Under the pieces are notes generated by a model. That model ran no database searches. It was not told where the DNA came from and was given only the letters and a program-made list of their open reading frames with translations. From NCBI GenBank assembly GCA_020060385.1, contig JAGVAH010000112.1:1-60293 (forward strand): DNA of 60,293 nt. Direction: 5' to 3'. Shown here one piece after another: positions 36,281 to 45,737 of the stretch (position 1 is its first letter; every line of letters begins with the position of its first letter). The DNA comes from Syntrophobacterales bacterium. Its GTDB lineage: Bacteria; Desulfobacterota; Desulfobaccia; Desulfobaccales; 0-14-0-80-60-11. The position numbers were made by a program, and so were the translations under genes.

Positions 36281-37495
36281 TCACCGTGCCGCTAAACTGA
36301 AATCCACCTGGCCCGTGGCCCGTTCCGGGGGATAGACCACCACCAGCCGCTGCTTTTGAATCTGCACAATGACCTGCTGATAATGCCGGGGGTCCCCATG
36401 GGCATCAAAGGCCAACCTCTCCATGGGCAGGTTAAGGTCCAGTTTGGCCAGGGCCCGGCTGACCGCCTCGCCGGTAGGTTTAGCCCCTTCTTGGAGAACC
36501 GTCTCCAGGGCCGCCAATAGGGCCCGGGCGGAAGTGTAGCCGTGCATGGTGGTGGTGTTGGGGTCTTTGCCGAATTTTTTCCGGAACCCTGCCACCAACT
36601 CCTGGGACTCCTTTTCGGTCCCGGGCTGGGTGATGCCCGGACTCCAGGCGCAGGCCCCGAAAAGCCCCTCCCCGGCCTGCCCCACCTCGTCGATAAAACT
36701 CTGGTAGGCCACCCCCCAGGGGGCGATAAAGGCCTTGAGGCCCAGGGGCCGCTGCCGCAACTGCCGCACCAGGATCAGATTGTCCCCGTAAAAGCCGCCG
36801 CTGATCAGCGTCTCCGCCCGGGCCGCAGGCACCTTCAGGAGAAACACGGAAAAATCCGGCCATCCCGGGCGAAACTTCTCCTGGAGGACGGTGGCGATAT
36901 CCCGGCGGTGCAGATCGGCCTGGACCAGGTCGCTGAATTCGGTGGCCCCCGGGGTGGCCGCGTGCAGCAGGGCCACCCTTTTGGTCTTCAGGGTCTGGCT
37001 GAGAAACTGGCACAAAGGCTGGACAATGCCTTCCAGACAGGAAACCCGGAAGAAAAAGGGATTTTTGTTCCCGGTGAAGGCCTGCTGCAGGCTGGCCGAA
37101 GCCACGTAAGGCACCCGGTGCCTGGCGGCCTGCTGGCTGATGGGCCCCACCAGGGAATCCACGTAGCCGCCCACCAGACCCGCCACCTTTCCCCGGAAGA
37201 TCAAGTCCTGGGCCTGGTTTACGGCCACGTCCGGTTTGCTCTGGTCATCCCGGCTGAGGAGTTTCACGGGGTGTCCCGCCACCCCGCCCCGGGCGTTCGC
37301 TTCCTCCACCGCATAGAGGATACCCTGGTGGATTTCCTGGCCGTGCTTGGCCAGGGGGCCGGACAGAGGGTCGATTTCTCCCAGGCGGATTTCCTGGGCC
37401 GCGCTGAGGGGCTGATTGGCCCAGCAGAGCAGAGCGGCCAGGAGCCAGACGGTTAGACGGGCCCGGGGCCCGGGCCGGGATCTTATCCGTTGCAT
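36281..37495 (-). CDS. livK: periplasmic branched-chain amino acid-type binding protein
   Basis: A 404-residue protein with a signal peptide (Arg-rich start, then LTVWLLAALLCWANQPLSAA) and a type I periplasmic binding fold. EIRLGEIDPLSGPLAKHGQE near the mature N-terminus and GYTSARALLAALETVLQEG near the end are typical of LivK/amide-type binders. It delivers a ligand to LivHM. The ligand may be a branched-chain amino acid, amide or urea. The ATG at 37495 was chosen because it starts at the signal peptide; an ATG 78 bases upstream would add a poor N-terminal extension. Confidence 0.85.
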   Translation of the reverse strand: MQRIRSRPGPRARLTVWLLAALLCWANQPLSAAQEIRLGEIDPLSGPLAKHGQEIHQGILYAVEEANARGGVAGHPVKLLSRDDQSKPDVAVNQAQDLIFRGKVAGLVGGYVDSLVGPISQQAARHRVPYVASASLQQAFTGNKNPFFFRVSCLEGIVQPLCQFLSQTLKTKRVALLHAATPGATEFSDLVQADLHRRDIATVLQEKFRPGWPDFSVFLLKVPAARAETLISGGFYGDNLILVRQLRQRPLGLKAFIAPWGVAYQSFIDEVGQAGEGLFGACAWSPGITQPGTEKESQELVAGFRKKFGKDPNTTTMHGYTSARALLAALETVLQEGAKPTGEAVSRALAKLDLNLPMERLAFDAHGDPRHYQQVIVQIQKQRLVVVYPPERATGQVDFSLAAR

Positions 37496-37600
37496 GGAAT
37501 GACGTCCCAGGAACGGCGGTATATTGGCGGGCTGCTGGCGGAGTATTCCATAATTTATTGGACCTAAAATCAAGTCCGGAGGACCGGACGGGGCCGGTTA

Positions 37601-37706
37601 AGTCCCCCTTTGAAAAAGGGGGATTTAGGGGGATTTTAAGCGCTTACATAATCCCCCTGCCCCCCCTTTAGGAAAGGGGGGTAAAAAATCTATTCTTTTC
37701 CAGGAT
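37601..37706. repeat. G/C-run palindromic repeat, copy C
   Basis: An intact copy: AGTCCCCCTTTGAAAAAGGG, then GGATTTAGGGGGATTTTAAG, CGCTTACATAATCCCCC and a second hairpin. It shows what the repeat looks like without an insertion, and so what the two window ends would give if joined. Confidence 0.85.
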
Positions 37707-37822
37707 TACAAGTTAATTTTAAAACAGACCGCCAGCAGCTTGCGCCTGGGCAGAACCTCTTTCAGCATATAATTTGACGCAGGTCTAGCCAATGGAATTT
37801 TGCCTGCCCCCCTGTTTTTGTG

Positions 37823-37865
37823 AAAAAACCTCCAAGCCCCCGAGGCTCAGGCAGAGTCCTGAGAG
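37823..37865 (-). terminator. possible terminator after the saccharopine-dehydrogenase-like gene
   Basis: On the minus strand CTCAGG-ACTCTG-CCTGAG is followed by CCTCGGGGGCTTGGAGG and a run of six T. It starts four bases after the stop codon. Confidence 0.4.
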
Positions 37866-37868
37866 AGC

Positions 37869-39050
37869 CTACAAGTCATAATCTACAACTATTTCCACCA
37901 GTTCGGCCGCAGGCCGGGGCTCGGGAAAGGTGCAATAAGGGGCCAGCAGGTCAAAGAATTCTTTGGGCTGAAAAGCTATTTCCGGGGCGATCACTCCTGT
38001 GGCCGCGACCCTCCCCTGGAGAAAGAGTTGGGTTCCCAGGGCCAGAGGGATGCCGGTGGCCTTGGCCATGCCCGGGGGGATGGCCCGGATGGCCGCGGCC
38101 ACCCGGGCGGGTCTGCCTTTTTTCCGGCCTTGGGCCAGGGCGAAAAAGATGGGCAACCGGGGATGGTCAAAGAGGCTGGCAACATTGGCGATAATTTTAT
38201 CGAGAAAAGTACTGGCCCCGGCATCCTCCACCAGCTTCCTCCCGGCTTCCTCCAGGGTCATGGCCCGGCGGTCGATCGCCGCGGCCAGGTTTCTGAATTC
38301 CTTGATCCATAAACTGGGCATGACCATGACGCAGAAGGAGCGCTGCAGATCGGGAAAGGAATAATGAAAAGACACCGGCTCCGGATGGCCCACCGTGTAG
38401 ACGGTCCTGGCGCCCCGGCCGGGATATTTTAAAGCCACCTCGGTCAGGGGTTTTTTCTCCACCAGGCGGCCCTGGTCGCATTCCAGAATGGCGCCGGAAC
38501 ACTGCTGCATCCAATGGACGATGGCCGCGGAATATCCCACCTTATCCTCCCCCCCGGCGTCCTCTTCGATATTCCAGGCGGCAATCAATTCCTCTGTAGT
38601 ATCCAGCTCGTCCCTGGCCCTGGCGGCCAACATGCTGGTGATCCCGGGACTGGCCCCCAAGCCGACGATGGCCGTAATCTGCGCGGCCCGGGCCCGGTCA
38701 TGGAGATCATGCATGGCCTTGGTGGGCTCAGGATCATCGCAGATATCGAGATAATCAAGGCCCGCGTCAATGGCCGTCTCCAGCACCGGCACCCCGAAAC
38801 GGAAGAACGGGCCCACGCAGTTCATCACCACCTCCGCCTGGCCCATCAATGCTTGCAACTCAGCGCGGTTGGTGACGTCTATACGCGTGGCCTGGGCCTT
38901 ATCTCCGCAGGCCGCGGCCGCGCTTTGGGCCGCCGTCAGATTAAAGTCGGCAATGAGCAGACTGCCCACTTCCGGAAAAGAGGCCGCGGTTTGGGCGGCC
39001 AGGCTCCCCATGGCCCCCGCGCCCAGTAACAGGATTCTTTTTGTCGCCAT
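37869..39050 (-). CDS. saccharopine dehydrogenase-like oxidoreductase
   Basis: A 393-residue NAD(P)-binding protein. It has GAGAMGSLAAQ at residues 9-19 with a Rossmann fold, VVMNCVGPFFRFGVPVLETA and YLDICDDPEPTKAMHDLHDR. IVGLGASPGITSMLAARARDE is typical of the saccharopine dehydrogenase C/N superfamily. Family members act in lysine metabolism, homospermidine or carboxynorspermidine synthesis; the substrate here is not clear. GGAG nine to thirteen bases upstream picks the ATG at 39050. It follows the carboxylesterase gene after 21 bases, so the two are probably co-transcribed. Confidence 0.8.
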   Translation of the reverse strand: MATKRILLLGAGAMGSLAAQTAASFPEVGSLLIADFNLTAAQSAAAACGDKAQATRIDVTNRAELQALMGQAEVVMNCVGPFFRFGVPVLETAIDAGLDYLDICDDPEPTKAMHDLHDRARAAQITAIVGLGASPGITSMLAARARDELDTTEELIAAWNIEEDAGGEDKVGYSAAIVHWMQQCSGAILECDQGRLVEKKPLTEVALKYPGRGARTVYTVGHPEPVSFHYSFPDLQRSFCVMVMPSLWIKEFRNLAAAIDRRAMTLEEAGRKLVEDAGASTFLDKIIANVASLFDHPRLPIFFALAQGRKKGRPARVAAAIRAIPPGMAKATGIPLALGTQLFLQGRVAATGVIAPEIAFQPKEFFDLLAPYCTFPEPRPAAELVEIVVDYDL

Positions 39051-39071
39051 GTCTTCTCTCCTCACCGTAGG

Positions 39072-40703
39072 TCAGTAAGCCGATTCCAGCCAGGTCCGGG
39101 TTATGAAGTGATACAGTTCCTCATCCAGACCGGACCTGGCCCTGATTTCCCTGCCGATTTCCAGATAAGGGTGGGGTGCGGCCGCGCCGTAGGCGGGCCA
39201 CTCCGGTAAATCACCGCCATTGGGATTGCCGGTTTTGGCAAAATTGGTCCAATAGGTCATGATCTGCTCCGTGAGGGCCCAGTCTTGCCAAAAGAACCCC
39301 AGGAGCAACTTGGTGAACCCGAAGACATAGAACAAATCGGCGCTGTGGCAGGCCCCCAGCTTCTCATAGGGTACCTGGCGCTGCGCCTCATCTTCCGCCA
39401 GCACCTCCGTGGCCCACTTGGGAATCTTCCTGGTAAAGCGATAAAACCAGGTCTGCTGGGGGTCCTGGGCCGTGCAGGCCAGAAAATTGGCCCAGGCCCC
39501 GAACCATTTGGCGGAGATCAGTTGATCCAGCCGCTGCCAGACCTGGGCCGCCCCATTAACTGGCAAAAGCTCCCGGATTTTTGCCGCCCCCCTGCCGAAG
39601 GCGGCCTGGAGATATTGCTGGTATTCCTCCGGGGTGGCCTGGGGGGAAAACCTGGAGGGGAGAAACATGGCGCTTTCATTGGCGGTGACGCCGGTGAGCA
39701 GGGGCACCTGGTGGCGGCGTCCCTGGCGGTAGAGGATCACCGGATGATCAGGAAGGATATGGCCATCCACGGTGGGCGTGCACACCCCCTTCAGGACCTC
39801 CGTGCCCAGCTCCCCCTGCAGCTTGGCCACCGCGGCCTCGATCTCTTTCCAGGGCATATGGCGCAGGGTAAACAAGACCCCGATGCCCGGGTCGAGGCCC
39901 AATTCCTGGACCAGCCGCGTCCCCACTGTTTCCCCGGGAACCACCCCCAATTTTTTCTGGCGCAAGGGCCTCAGGTACCCCACCATCACCGGACTCTGGG
40001 CAATGGCGGCCTGGAACAGACCCTGGGCCAGGGGATTGACCAGGAGCAGGCTGACGCTCTCCGCGCCCGCGGATTGCCCAAAAATGGTGACCTTCTGGGG
40101 ATCGCCCCCGAACTTGGCGATGTTGCGCTGCACCCACTGCAGCGCGGCCACCTGGTCCAGGAGTCCGTAGTTGCCGGAAACCTGGTGGGGGGACTCCTCG
40201 GACAGTAAGGGGTGGGCCAGGAAACCCAGAACGCCGAGGCGGTAGTTAAAGGTGACCACCACCACCCCCTGACGGGCCAGGGCCGCGCCGTCATAGATTT
40301 CGTCCGACCCGGAGCCGGTGACGAAGGCCCCGCCGTGAATCCAGACCATCACCGGCAGCTTGGGACCGTGGCCCGGGTGGGGCGTCCAAATATTGAGGTA
40401 GAGGCAATCCTCGTCCATCTCCCCCTGGCAGTTTATTTGGGGGCAAACCGGACCGAACTTGGCGCAACTCCGGGGGCTGGTCCAGGGCGTCACCGGTTGC
40501 GGAGGTTGCCAGCGTAATGGCCCCACCGGGGGAGCGGCATAGGGAATCCCCCGGTAAATGCCTTTGGAGTTCCGGACGATGGGGCCGCTGTCCAGCTCGA
40601 TGATGTCCTCTTTAAAGTCTTGGAGCCAACCTGGCAATCTTCTGAACTCCGCGATATTGCTGAGAAACCGCTGGATGATCCCCCCGTTCATCTTCCCCTT
40701 CAT
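39072..40703 (-). CDS. type B carboxylesterase
   Basis: A 543-residue alpha/beta hydrolase. It has the type B marker EDCLYLNIWTP, oxyanion motif HGGAF, nucleophile elbow FGQSAGA (catalytic Ser), a later acidic region and ELGACHSADLFYVFGF carrying the catalytic His. No signal peptide is evident. It hydrolyses carboxylic esters; the natural substrate is unknown. ATGs at 40703 and 40691 are both possible; the second has AAGGGG nearer to it. Confidence 0.9.
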   Translation of the reverse strand: MKGKMNGGIIQRFLSNIAEFRRLPGWLQDFKEDIIELDSGPIVRNSKGIYRGIPYAAPPVGPLRWQPPQPVTPWTSPRSCAKFGPVCPQINCQGEMDEDCLYLNIWTPHPGHGPKLPVMVWIHGGAFVTGSGSDEIYDGAALARQGVVVVTFNYRLGVLGFLAHPLLSEESPHQVSGNYGLLDQVAALQWVQRNIAKFGGDPQKVTIFGQSAGAESVSLLLVNPLAQGLFQAAIAQSPVMVGYLRPLRQKKLGVVPGETVGTRLVQELGLDPGIGVLFTLRHMPWKEIEAAVAKLQGELGTEVLKGVCTPTVDGHILPDHPVILYRQGRRHQVPLLTGVTANESAMFLPSRFSPQATPEEYQQYLQAAFGRGAAKIRELLPVNGAAQVWQRLDQLISAKWFGAWANFLACTAQDPQQTWFYRFTRKIPKWATEVLAEDEAQRQVPYEKLGACHSADLFYVFGFTKLLLGFFWQDWALTEQIMTYWTNFAKTGNPNGGDLPEWPAYGAAAPHPYLEIGREIRARSGLDEELYHFITRTWLESAY

Positions 40704-40910
40704 GCCTATCCTTCACTCCCGGGAAAGGTTTCCCGGGTTCCTGTTCTTAAATGCCATCTCCGCCGCGACCAGAAATTAACATACGTATCGATGGAAAAGC
40801 GATTTTCCCTGAATTTTTATGGCTACCTAAAAGTCAGCATTAAATCCTCACCATGCTTCTAGGCACTGGCCGGAAAAGGGCAGCAAAGCTTACTGCCTCA
40901 TTTTGAGGAG

Positions 40911-42554
40911 TTACTCCACCCGGAAACGGTAAAGATTTGGCAGGGGGTGAATTTTAAGGAAATAGGTGCCCTGGGGGAAAAAGACGGCTTCCAGCAGTAT
41001 TCCGGAAACCAGGGGGCCGGCCTGGTCGAACAGAAAATTCCCCAGGGAAAAGACCCGGCAGGACTTCCGGGTCCCCTCCAAAGTGCCGGCCCGGTGGGAA
41101 TGGCAGCCGATAATGACTTCCACCCCCTTTTCTTCCAGGAACTCGGCCAGGGCCTGCTCCCGGGGGCCGGGAACCGCCGCGAATTCCCGGCCCCAATGGA
41201 TCATGGTAAACAGAGGTTTGTCTTTCGGAAGGCGGGAGAGGCCTCCCAGGTCCTGGCGGCTGAGGCGGTCGCTTCTCGGCTGGCTCTGATTGTCCACATC
41301 CGTAAGACCGGCCAGATAAAAGTCTCCCAGGTCCAAAACCCCGCGGTTTTCCAGGCAGGCAATCCCTTGCCCCGCCAGGCGCCGCCCCATTTCCCGGTAG
41401 GCGTCCTCTCCCAGATCATGGCTATGGTTGTTGGCCAGGCTCACCGCCCGGACCTTGAACCCCTTTAACAGGGGCAGGGTCAGGGCCTCGGCCATGCACA
41501 GGGTATAAGGGCCGGGGGCCTGGGGACACTTCTCCTGGACCACTCCCTCCAGATTGAGAATCAGGGGGCTGCCCCCGGTAAGCTTCAAGACTCGCCCCAC
41601 CAAAGCCTCCCCCCTGGCCGGGGCCGCCAGCCTCTTGGCCACATAACGGCCGCAAAACGTGTCCCCCCCGAAGAAGTAGGACCGGGCCCCGGCCCCGGGC
41701 CACGGCTCGGGACTGTAAACCTGGACGATATAGCTGGTGGTCTTGGCTACCGGCTCCGCGGTGTATTCCTGGGAATTGCGGTGGGCGATGACCGTGGGCC
41801 CGGCCCCAAAGACCCGCCGCTGCAAAAGCAGCTGCAGGTACTGGCCGCCCCGGGAGTCCAGATGGTCCGGTTCGGTGAGTCCCAGGACTTCCCGGGGGTC
41901 CCCGCCGCTTAAGACCCGCAGGGTCTCCTGGTCCCGCCGCCGGGCCTCCTGGTAGGTGAGGTAATGGGAGAAATCCGTACTCTGCACCAGGAGAGTGCTG
42001 GAGCTGAGGAGGGGAGCCAAACTCTGGGCCAGGCTCTCCCAATCACCGGGCCGGCTGTTGGGGCGGATGGCGATGGGGACGATCCGGGCCCCCGGGCAAT
42101 AATGGGTGATAAAGGGCAGGAGGGCCCGGACCCCGTGCTCGTGGGAAAAGAGGGAAGATTCGGAAACCAGGGGATTTTGGAGCAATTGCGCCACGGCCCC
42201 CCGGTCGGTGGCCACCCGCCCCAAAGCGGTCTCGAAGTCCCGCGGGGTCACGGCAAAGGGGCTGCGGCTCCGGGAAAAATGGTCCGGACTGAGGATGATA
42301 ATCCGCTGGTAACCCTGGCCCCGCACCCGGGCAAAGGCCCCGGCCAGGAGATCCGCAGCCAGGAGATGATGGGGCACGGTGAGGCCGTTGATCTTTTGGG
42401 GCAGGGCCGGCGCCCGGCATTGGCTGATGGCCTCCAGGAACGGCTCCGGGTCCGGGAATAAGGGCGGGAAGGCCCCCGGACCGGGAGGCTGGTCCGCTCC
42501 GGAACAGGGGGCCAACAGCAGCAGGATCAGGGCAATAAGGGCGGTGCGCCGCAT
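40911..42554 (-). CDS. secreted Memo-like / CapA-like fusion protein
   Basis: A 547-residue protein with a signal peptide (MRRTALIALILLLLAPCSG) and two enzyme-like domains. The first (about 45-275) resembles Memo/AmmeMemoRadiSam protein B: VPHHLLAADLL, IIILSPDHF, FSHEHGVRALLPF and VQSTDFSHY. The second (about 290-530) is CapA/poly-gamma-glutamate-type metallophosphatase: FFGGDTFCGR, LNLEG, LANNHSHDLG, HWGREF and GCHSHRAG, a full metal-site set. The fusion and its export are unusual, since Memo-like proteins are normally cytoplasmic. It starts directly at the stop of the DUF3160 gene (TAGATG), so translation is probably coupled. Confidence 0.75.
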   Translation of the reverse strand: MRRTALIALILLLLAPCSGADQPPGPGAFPPLFPDPEPFLEAISQCRAPALPQKINGLTVPHHLLAADLLAGAFARVRGQGYQRIIILSPDHFSRSRSPFAVTPRDFETALGRVATDRGAVAQLLQNPLVSESSLFSHEHGVRALLPFITHYCPGARIVPIAIRPNSRPGDWESLAQSLAPLLSSSTLLVQSTDFSHYLTYQEARRRDQETLRVLSGGDPREVLGLTEPDHLDSRGGQYLQLLLQRRVFGAGPTVIAHRNSQEYTAEPVAKTTSYIVQVYSPEPWPGAGARSYFFGGDTFCGRYVAKRLAAPARGEALVGRVLKLTGGSPLILNLEGVVQEKCPQAPGPYTLCMAEALTLPLLKGFKVRAVSLANNHSHDLGEDAYREMGRRLAGQGIACLENRGVLDLGDFYLAGLTDVDNQSQPRSDRLSRQDLGGLSRLPKDKPLFTMIHWGREFAAVPGPREQALAEFLEEKGVEVIIGCHSHRAGTLEGTRKSCRVFSLGNFLFDQAGPLVSGILLEAVFFPQGTYFLKIHPLPNLYRFRVE

Positions 42555-44996
42555 CTATTGAGGCATCAGGCCTTTATACCAAAAATTCTTCTCCGGCAGG
42601 GGGCCGCGGCCTTCGTAGACCCGGCTCTGCCAGTCCCCGTCGGTGTAGCGGGCGGCCAAAGGTCCGGTGAACTCGTAATGGTTGTAGGCCACGCCCACGG
42701 CCAGGCGCACCGTGCCTCCGTTACTCAGCAAAACCAGCATGAGATAAGGCTCGCCGGTGGCTTCATACTGAATCAGACCCTGGACCGCGTCCGTGGAGAC
42801 GTCGGCGATCAGGGCGGAACGCAGGTCCTTTTCCTCCAAGATCACGTTCCGGTCCCGGGGTTCGGCCATGTAGGTGAGCCTCTCCACCCGCATTTTTTCA
42901 TATTGTTCTGGGGTCAGGGGTTCCCCCTGGAGCTCCCTGGCGGCCACAGAGGTGAAGAAGGCCACCCCTTGCTTGAAGCGGTTGAGGCTGCCATACTCCT
43001 CCAGTTCGTCCTTAAATAGCCCGTATTGGCGAAACCCTGTTTCCACATAGGTTACCAGCCGCCCCAGGGTATCCCAGAAGGGCAGATTGGGCTCCACAAA
43101 CCCTTTGGGTACGGGCGGCGGCGTGCCTTCCTCCCCTCCGTTCCCTGCTTCCGCGTAATTCTGCTTGGCGTAAAGCAGGGTGTCGTGCTTCAGTTCCGTA
43201 TAGGAACCCAGGAAGCTTTCCACCTGTTTCACCCCAAAGAGGGGGCCCTGCATGTAGAGGGGATAACCCGGGCCGTAGGCGGAGGTCAGGGTGCCCAAGA
43301 GCTTCAGCCAGGCCGAGCCCACGGAACTGAACCATTCCGGTTCTTTAATCTTGCCCAGGTCCTTGGCCACCTCCTGCAGCCGCGCGTTGAACCGGGCCGT
43401 CTCCTCCCCGGTGAAGGGGGGAGAGAGGCGCTGCAGGTACTGGTCCGCAAAGCCCTCCGCGGTCTGATCCCCCAGGGCCGCGGGGATGAAGAGGGCCGAA
43501 GGCAGGGAGGGAAGGCGCAGGTCCGTCTTTTCCTGGCCCGCGGTCAGGCGGGAGAAGATCCAGGCGTCAAAGGTGAAACGTTGTCCGCAGATCCGGAAGC
43601 CCTTGGTGGCGGCCAGCAGCTCCTTTTTGGTGGTCTCCAGAACCTCCGGGGCCATGACCACCTCCGATAAAATCCGGGGTCCCTGGAGTTCCCCCAAACG
43701 CCGGGTAATTTTCCCCAGGGTGGCCGGGTTCAGGGCCTCCCCCGCGGCCAGCTTGTCGGTGCCCAGGACCTTCACCAGAAAATTACGCCACTCCGGGTAG
43801 CTGATGTCATCGGGCCGGCCAGCAAAAAACCCGGTGATCTCCATGATTCTCTGCCAGTCTTTAAGCAGGGGCCGGCCGTCAGGACCCGGGCTGGCCAGGA
43901 GCAGAGCCACCAGCATGGCGTCGCTGACGCCTTCATTCTTCCCCAGGAGATAGCTGTTTCTCCCCAGGTAGATCATGGCCCGGAAATAGCTCCGGAGGCC
44001 GGACGTTTTCACGTAATGGCTCCTGGGGGTGAATTGGGTGTAATCGGCTTTGATGGCCCCCTCCTGGGCGTACTGGCCATACAGGGGGGAGGGCCTTACC
44101 TCCCTGGCCCCATAGATCAACGCCAATTCCTGGGCCAGCCGCCGGAACATGGGCTCTGAGAACTTGAACTTCAGCCCCTCCAGAATCTTCAGGGCGTTGG
44201 CCAGGGTGTCGCCGTCATCCGCGGGGGGCGGTTTCGGGGGCCAGGAGCCGATTTTTTGCAGTTCTTCGGGGTTGTCTAGATGGGCGTTCTCCAGGATGAT
44301 CAGGGGCACGCTGACTTGGGCGGCGATGAGTTCGTAGTGCGCCGCCAGGGGGCCGGGGGCCGCGGCCTGGTACTCCAGGGCCTTGGCCTGGAGGTTTTTC
44401 AGAAAGCGGCGCAGGGTCGCCGCCAATTCCGTCTTTTCCAGATACTCCAGGGAATTTTCAAGATACTTGTGGAAGGCGTGCAACATCACATCCGGATTGA
44501 CCAAGCGGCAGTTTTCCGGACGGCGTTGGAAGAGGTCGTAACTTCCGCCCAGATGGTCGAAGAGCCCCAGCATCTCGTCATAGCGATTTCCCTCCCCCGG
44601 GCCCAGGTCCACCTTGCCTTTGAAGGCGGTGACGCTCTTGGGGACAAGCAGGAAGCGGTGTTCCTGCAAAAACTTCCGCTGCTCTGGGGAGAGACGGACT
44701 TCTAAAAAGTCCAGGACCTGCCGGTAGTTCACGGCCCGGTCCAGGGTCACGGCCTGCTCCTGCAACCGGGGCATGACGGTTCTGGGCTTGGCCGGCGGCA
44801 GGGCGCCGAAGGCCGCCAGCGCCACTGCCGGCAAGGACACGGTGGGCCCCGCGGGGGGCGGCCCGGCCTTTTCGCAGCCGCAAATGGCCAGGCAGACTAC
44901 GGCCAGGAACAAGGACAGAAATTTGCCGCTTGGAGACTTTTCAGGACCTAGCACGGGATTCCCTCCCAGACTTGGTATTGGGCCTATTATATTCAC
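42555..44996 (-). CDS. DUF3160 family lipoprotein
   Basis: An 813-residue protein with an export signal ending LAVVCLAICGC and a probable lipid-anchored Cys (ICG-C lipobox, with an unusual Cys at -2). The body matches the DUF3160 pattern: LVNPDVMLHAFHKYLENSLE and KYLENSLEYLEKTELA near residues 165-185, and a long helical remainder with LKHDTLLYAKQNYAEAG. The function of the family is not known to me. It is envelope-located and tightly coupled to the Memo-CapA protein, suggesting a shared role on extracellular polymer or metal-bound substrate. Confidence 0.7.
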   Translation of the reverse strand: MNIIGPIPSLGGNPVLGPEKSPSGKFLSLFLAVVCLAICGCEKAGPPPAGPTVSLPAVALAAFGALPPAKPRTVMPRLQEQAVTLDRAVNYRQVLDFLEVRLSPEQRKFLQEHRFLLVPKSVTAFKGKVDLGPGEGNRYDEMLGLFDHLGGSYDLFQRRPENCRLVNPDVMLHAFHKYLENSLEYLEKTELAATLRRFLKNLQAKALEYQAAAPGPLAAHYELIAAQVSVPLIILENAHLDNPEELQKIGSWPPKPPPADDGDTLANALKILEGLKFKFSEPMFRRLAQELALIYGAREVRPSPLYGQYAQEGAIKADYTQFTPRSHYVKTSGLRSYFRAMIYLGRNSYLLGKNEGVSDAMLVALLLASPGPDGRPLLKDWQRIMEITGFFAGRPDDISYPEWRNFLVKVLGTDKLAAGEALNPATLGKITRRLGELQGPRILSEVVMAPEVLETTKKELLAATKGFRICGQRFTFDAWIFSRLTAGQEKTDLRLPSLPSALFIPAALGDQTAEGFADQYLQRLSPPFTGEETARFNARLQEVAKDLGKIKEPEWFSSVGSAWLKLLGTLTSAYGPGYPLYMQGPLFGVKQVESFLGSYTELKHDTLLYAKQNYAEAGNGGEEGTPPPVPKGFVEPNLPFWDTLGRLVTYVETGFRQYGLFKDELEEYGSLNRFKQGVAFFTSVAARELQGEPLTPEQYEKMRVERLTYMAEPRDRNVILEEKDLRSALIADVSTDAVQGLIQYEATGEPYLMLVLLSNGGTVRLAVGVAYNHYEFTGPLAARYTDGDWQSRVYEGRGPLPEKNFWYKGLMPQ

Positions 44997-45082
44997 CGGG
45001 GAAATTTAAGCCAAGATTTATCCGGACTACCTCCCGGGCCTGGAAAGACGCGGATCTTAAGGTTCTTAAGAACACGGTAATT

Positions 45083-45226
45083 GAGACCTCTGCGAAAGTC
45101 CTCCAACTTGTCATTCTGAGGGAGCGGAGCGACCGAAGAATCTCGTAGTTCCCGGTAGATAAGAGATTCTTCACTCCGCTGCGCGCCGTTCAGAATGACA
45201 GAAATGGGACTTTCCCAGAGGTCTCT
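45083..45226. repeat. nested modular palindrome with AGACCTCTG arms
   Basis: The outer arms are GAGACCTCTGCGAAAGTC and GACTTTCCCAGAGGTCTC. The inner arms are TGTCATTCTGAGGGAGCGGA and GAAGAATCTC, mirrored by GAGATTCTTCACTCCGCTGC and TTCAGAATGACA. It shares the inner layer with the palindromes at 16.3 and 22.7 kb but has different outer arms. Confidence 0.75.
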
Positions 45227-45415
45227 AATTGGAGAATTGCTGGCACCCAAGCAGTGACTCGGGCTAAGGTGGAGGCGAGCAGGAAAGAGGATAGACATAA
45301 AGTTATTATATCATTGCCTCAAGTTTCCCGGACGGCCAGTAATCCCTCCGGATATCAGGGAAGCGAGAAAAAAATTGATTCGCGCAGGCAATGGTTTATA
45401 ATTGGGAAAATTTTC

Positions 45416-45544
45416 TTAAAGGAGATAGTGCCAGGTGCTTCGGCGTGTGCTGATCAATCGCAGGAAATCCTGAACCCCGGGTGTTCGGGCGGCCTTGGTA
45501 AGGCCCCCATCCTTAAGGCGCTGGATGAGGTCGGGGAGGAACAC
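45416..45544 (-). pseudogene. possible small gene or C-terminal gene fragment, unrecognised
   Basis: From GTG at 45544 the frame gives 42 residues (starting VFLPDLIQRLKDGGL, then GVQDFLRLISTRRS) to TAA. It can be read about 12 codons further upstream without a start. The composition is protein-like, but there is no ribosome site and no family is recognised. Confidence 0.25.
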
Positions 45545-45641
45545 CGGGGATGGGGACTCTGTGCCGCAAGTTCCTGTTTAACCTCCATCCTTCCTTCCTC
45601 AGGTAAGCTCCTCCAACCTGCCTGTATCCAGCCTAATTTAT

Positions 45642-45737
45642 CAGACCCGCACATCTGGGCTCCCCTAAAGGCGGAACTGCGTCCGCGGCCGCTAAGGCGG
45701 ACGGATTGCGCCCAGCAGGGGTACGCGGGTAAGTCTG
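45642..45737. ncRNA. candidate structured RNA or complex palindrome with possible pseudoknot
   Basis: CAGAC/GTCTG and ACCCGC (45645-45650)/GCGGGT (45725-45730) close the element. Inside, CTGGGC (45655-45660) pairs with GCCCAG (45710-45715), and CCCCT (45662-45666) pairs with AGGGG (45717-45721); these two cross, as in a pseudoknot. GTCCGC and GCGGAC form an inner hairpin. It ends 113 bases before yedF. It matches no riboswitch or housekeeping RNA I could recall, and it could be a repeat instead. Confidence 0.3.

Noticed and set aside
45642-45737. Known riboswitch (cobalamin, TPP, SAM, Moco or c-di-GMP) before yedF
   Set aside because: None of the conserved core sequences of these classes could be matched.
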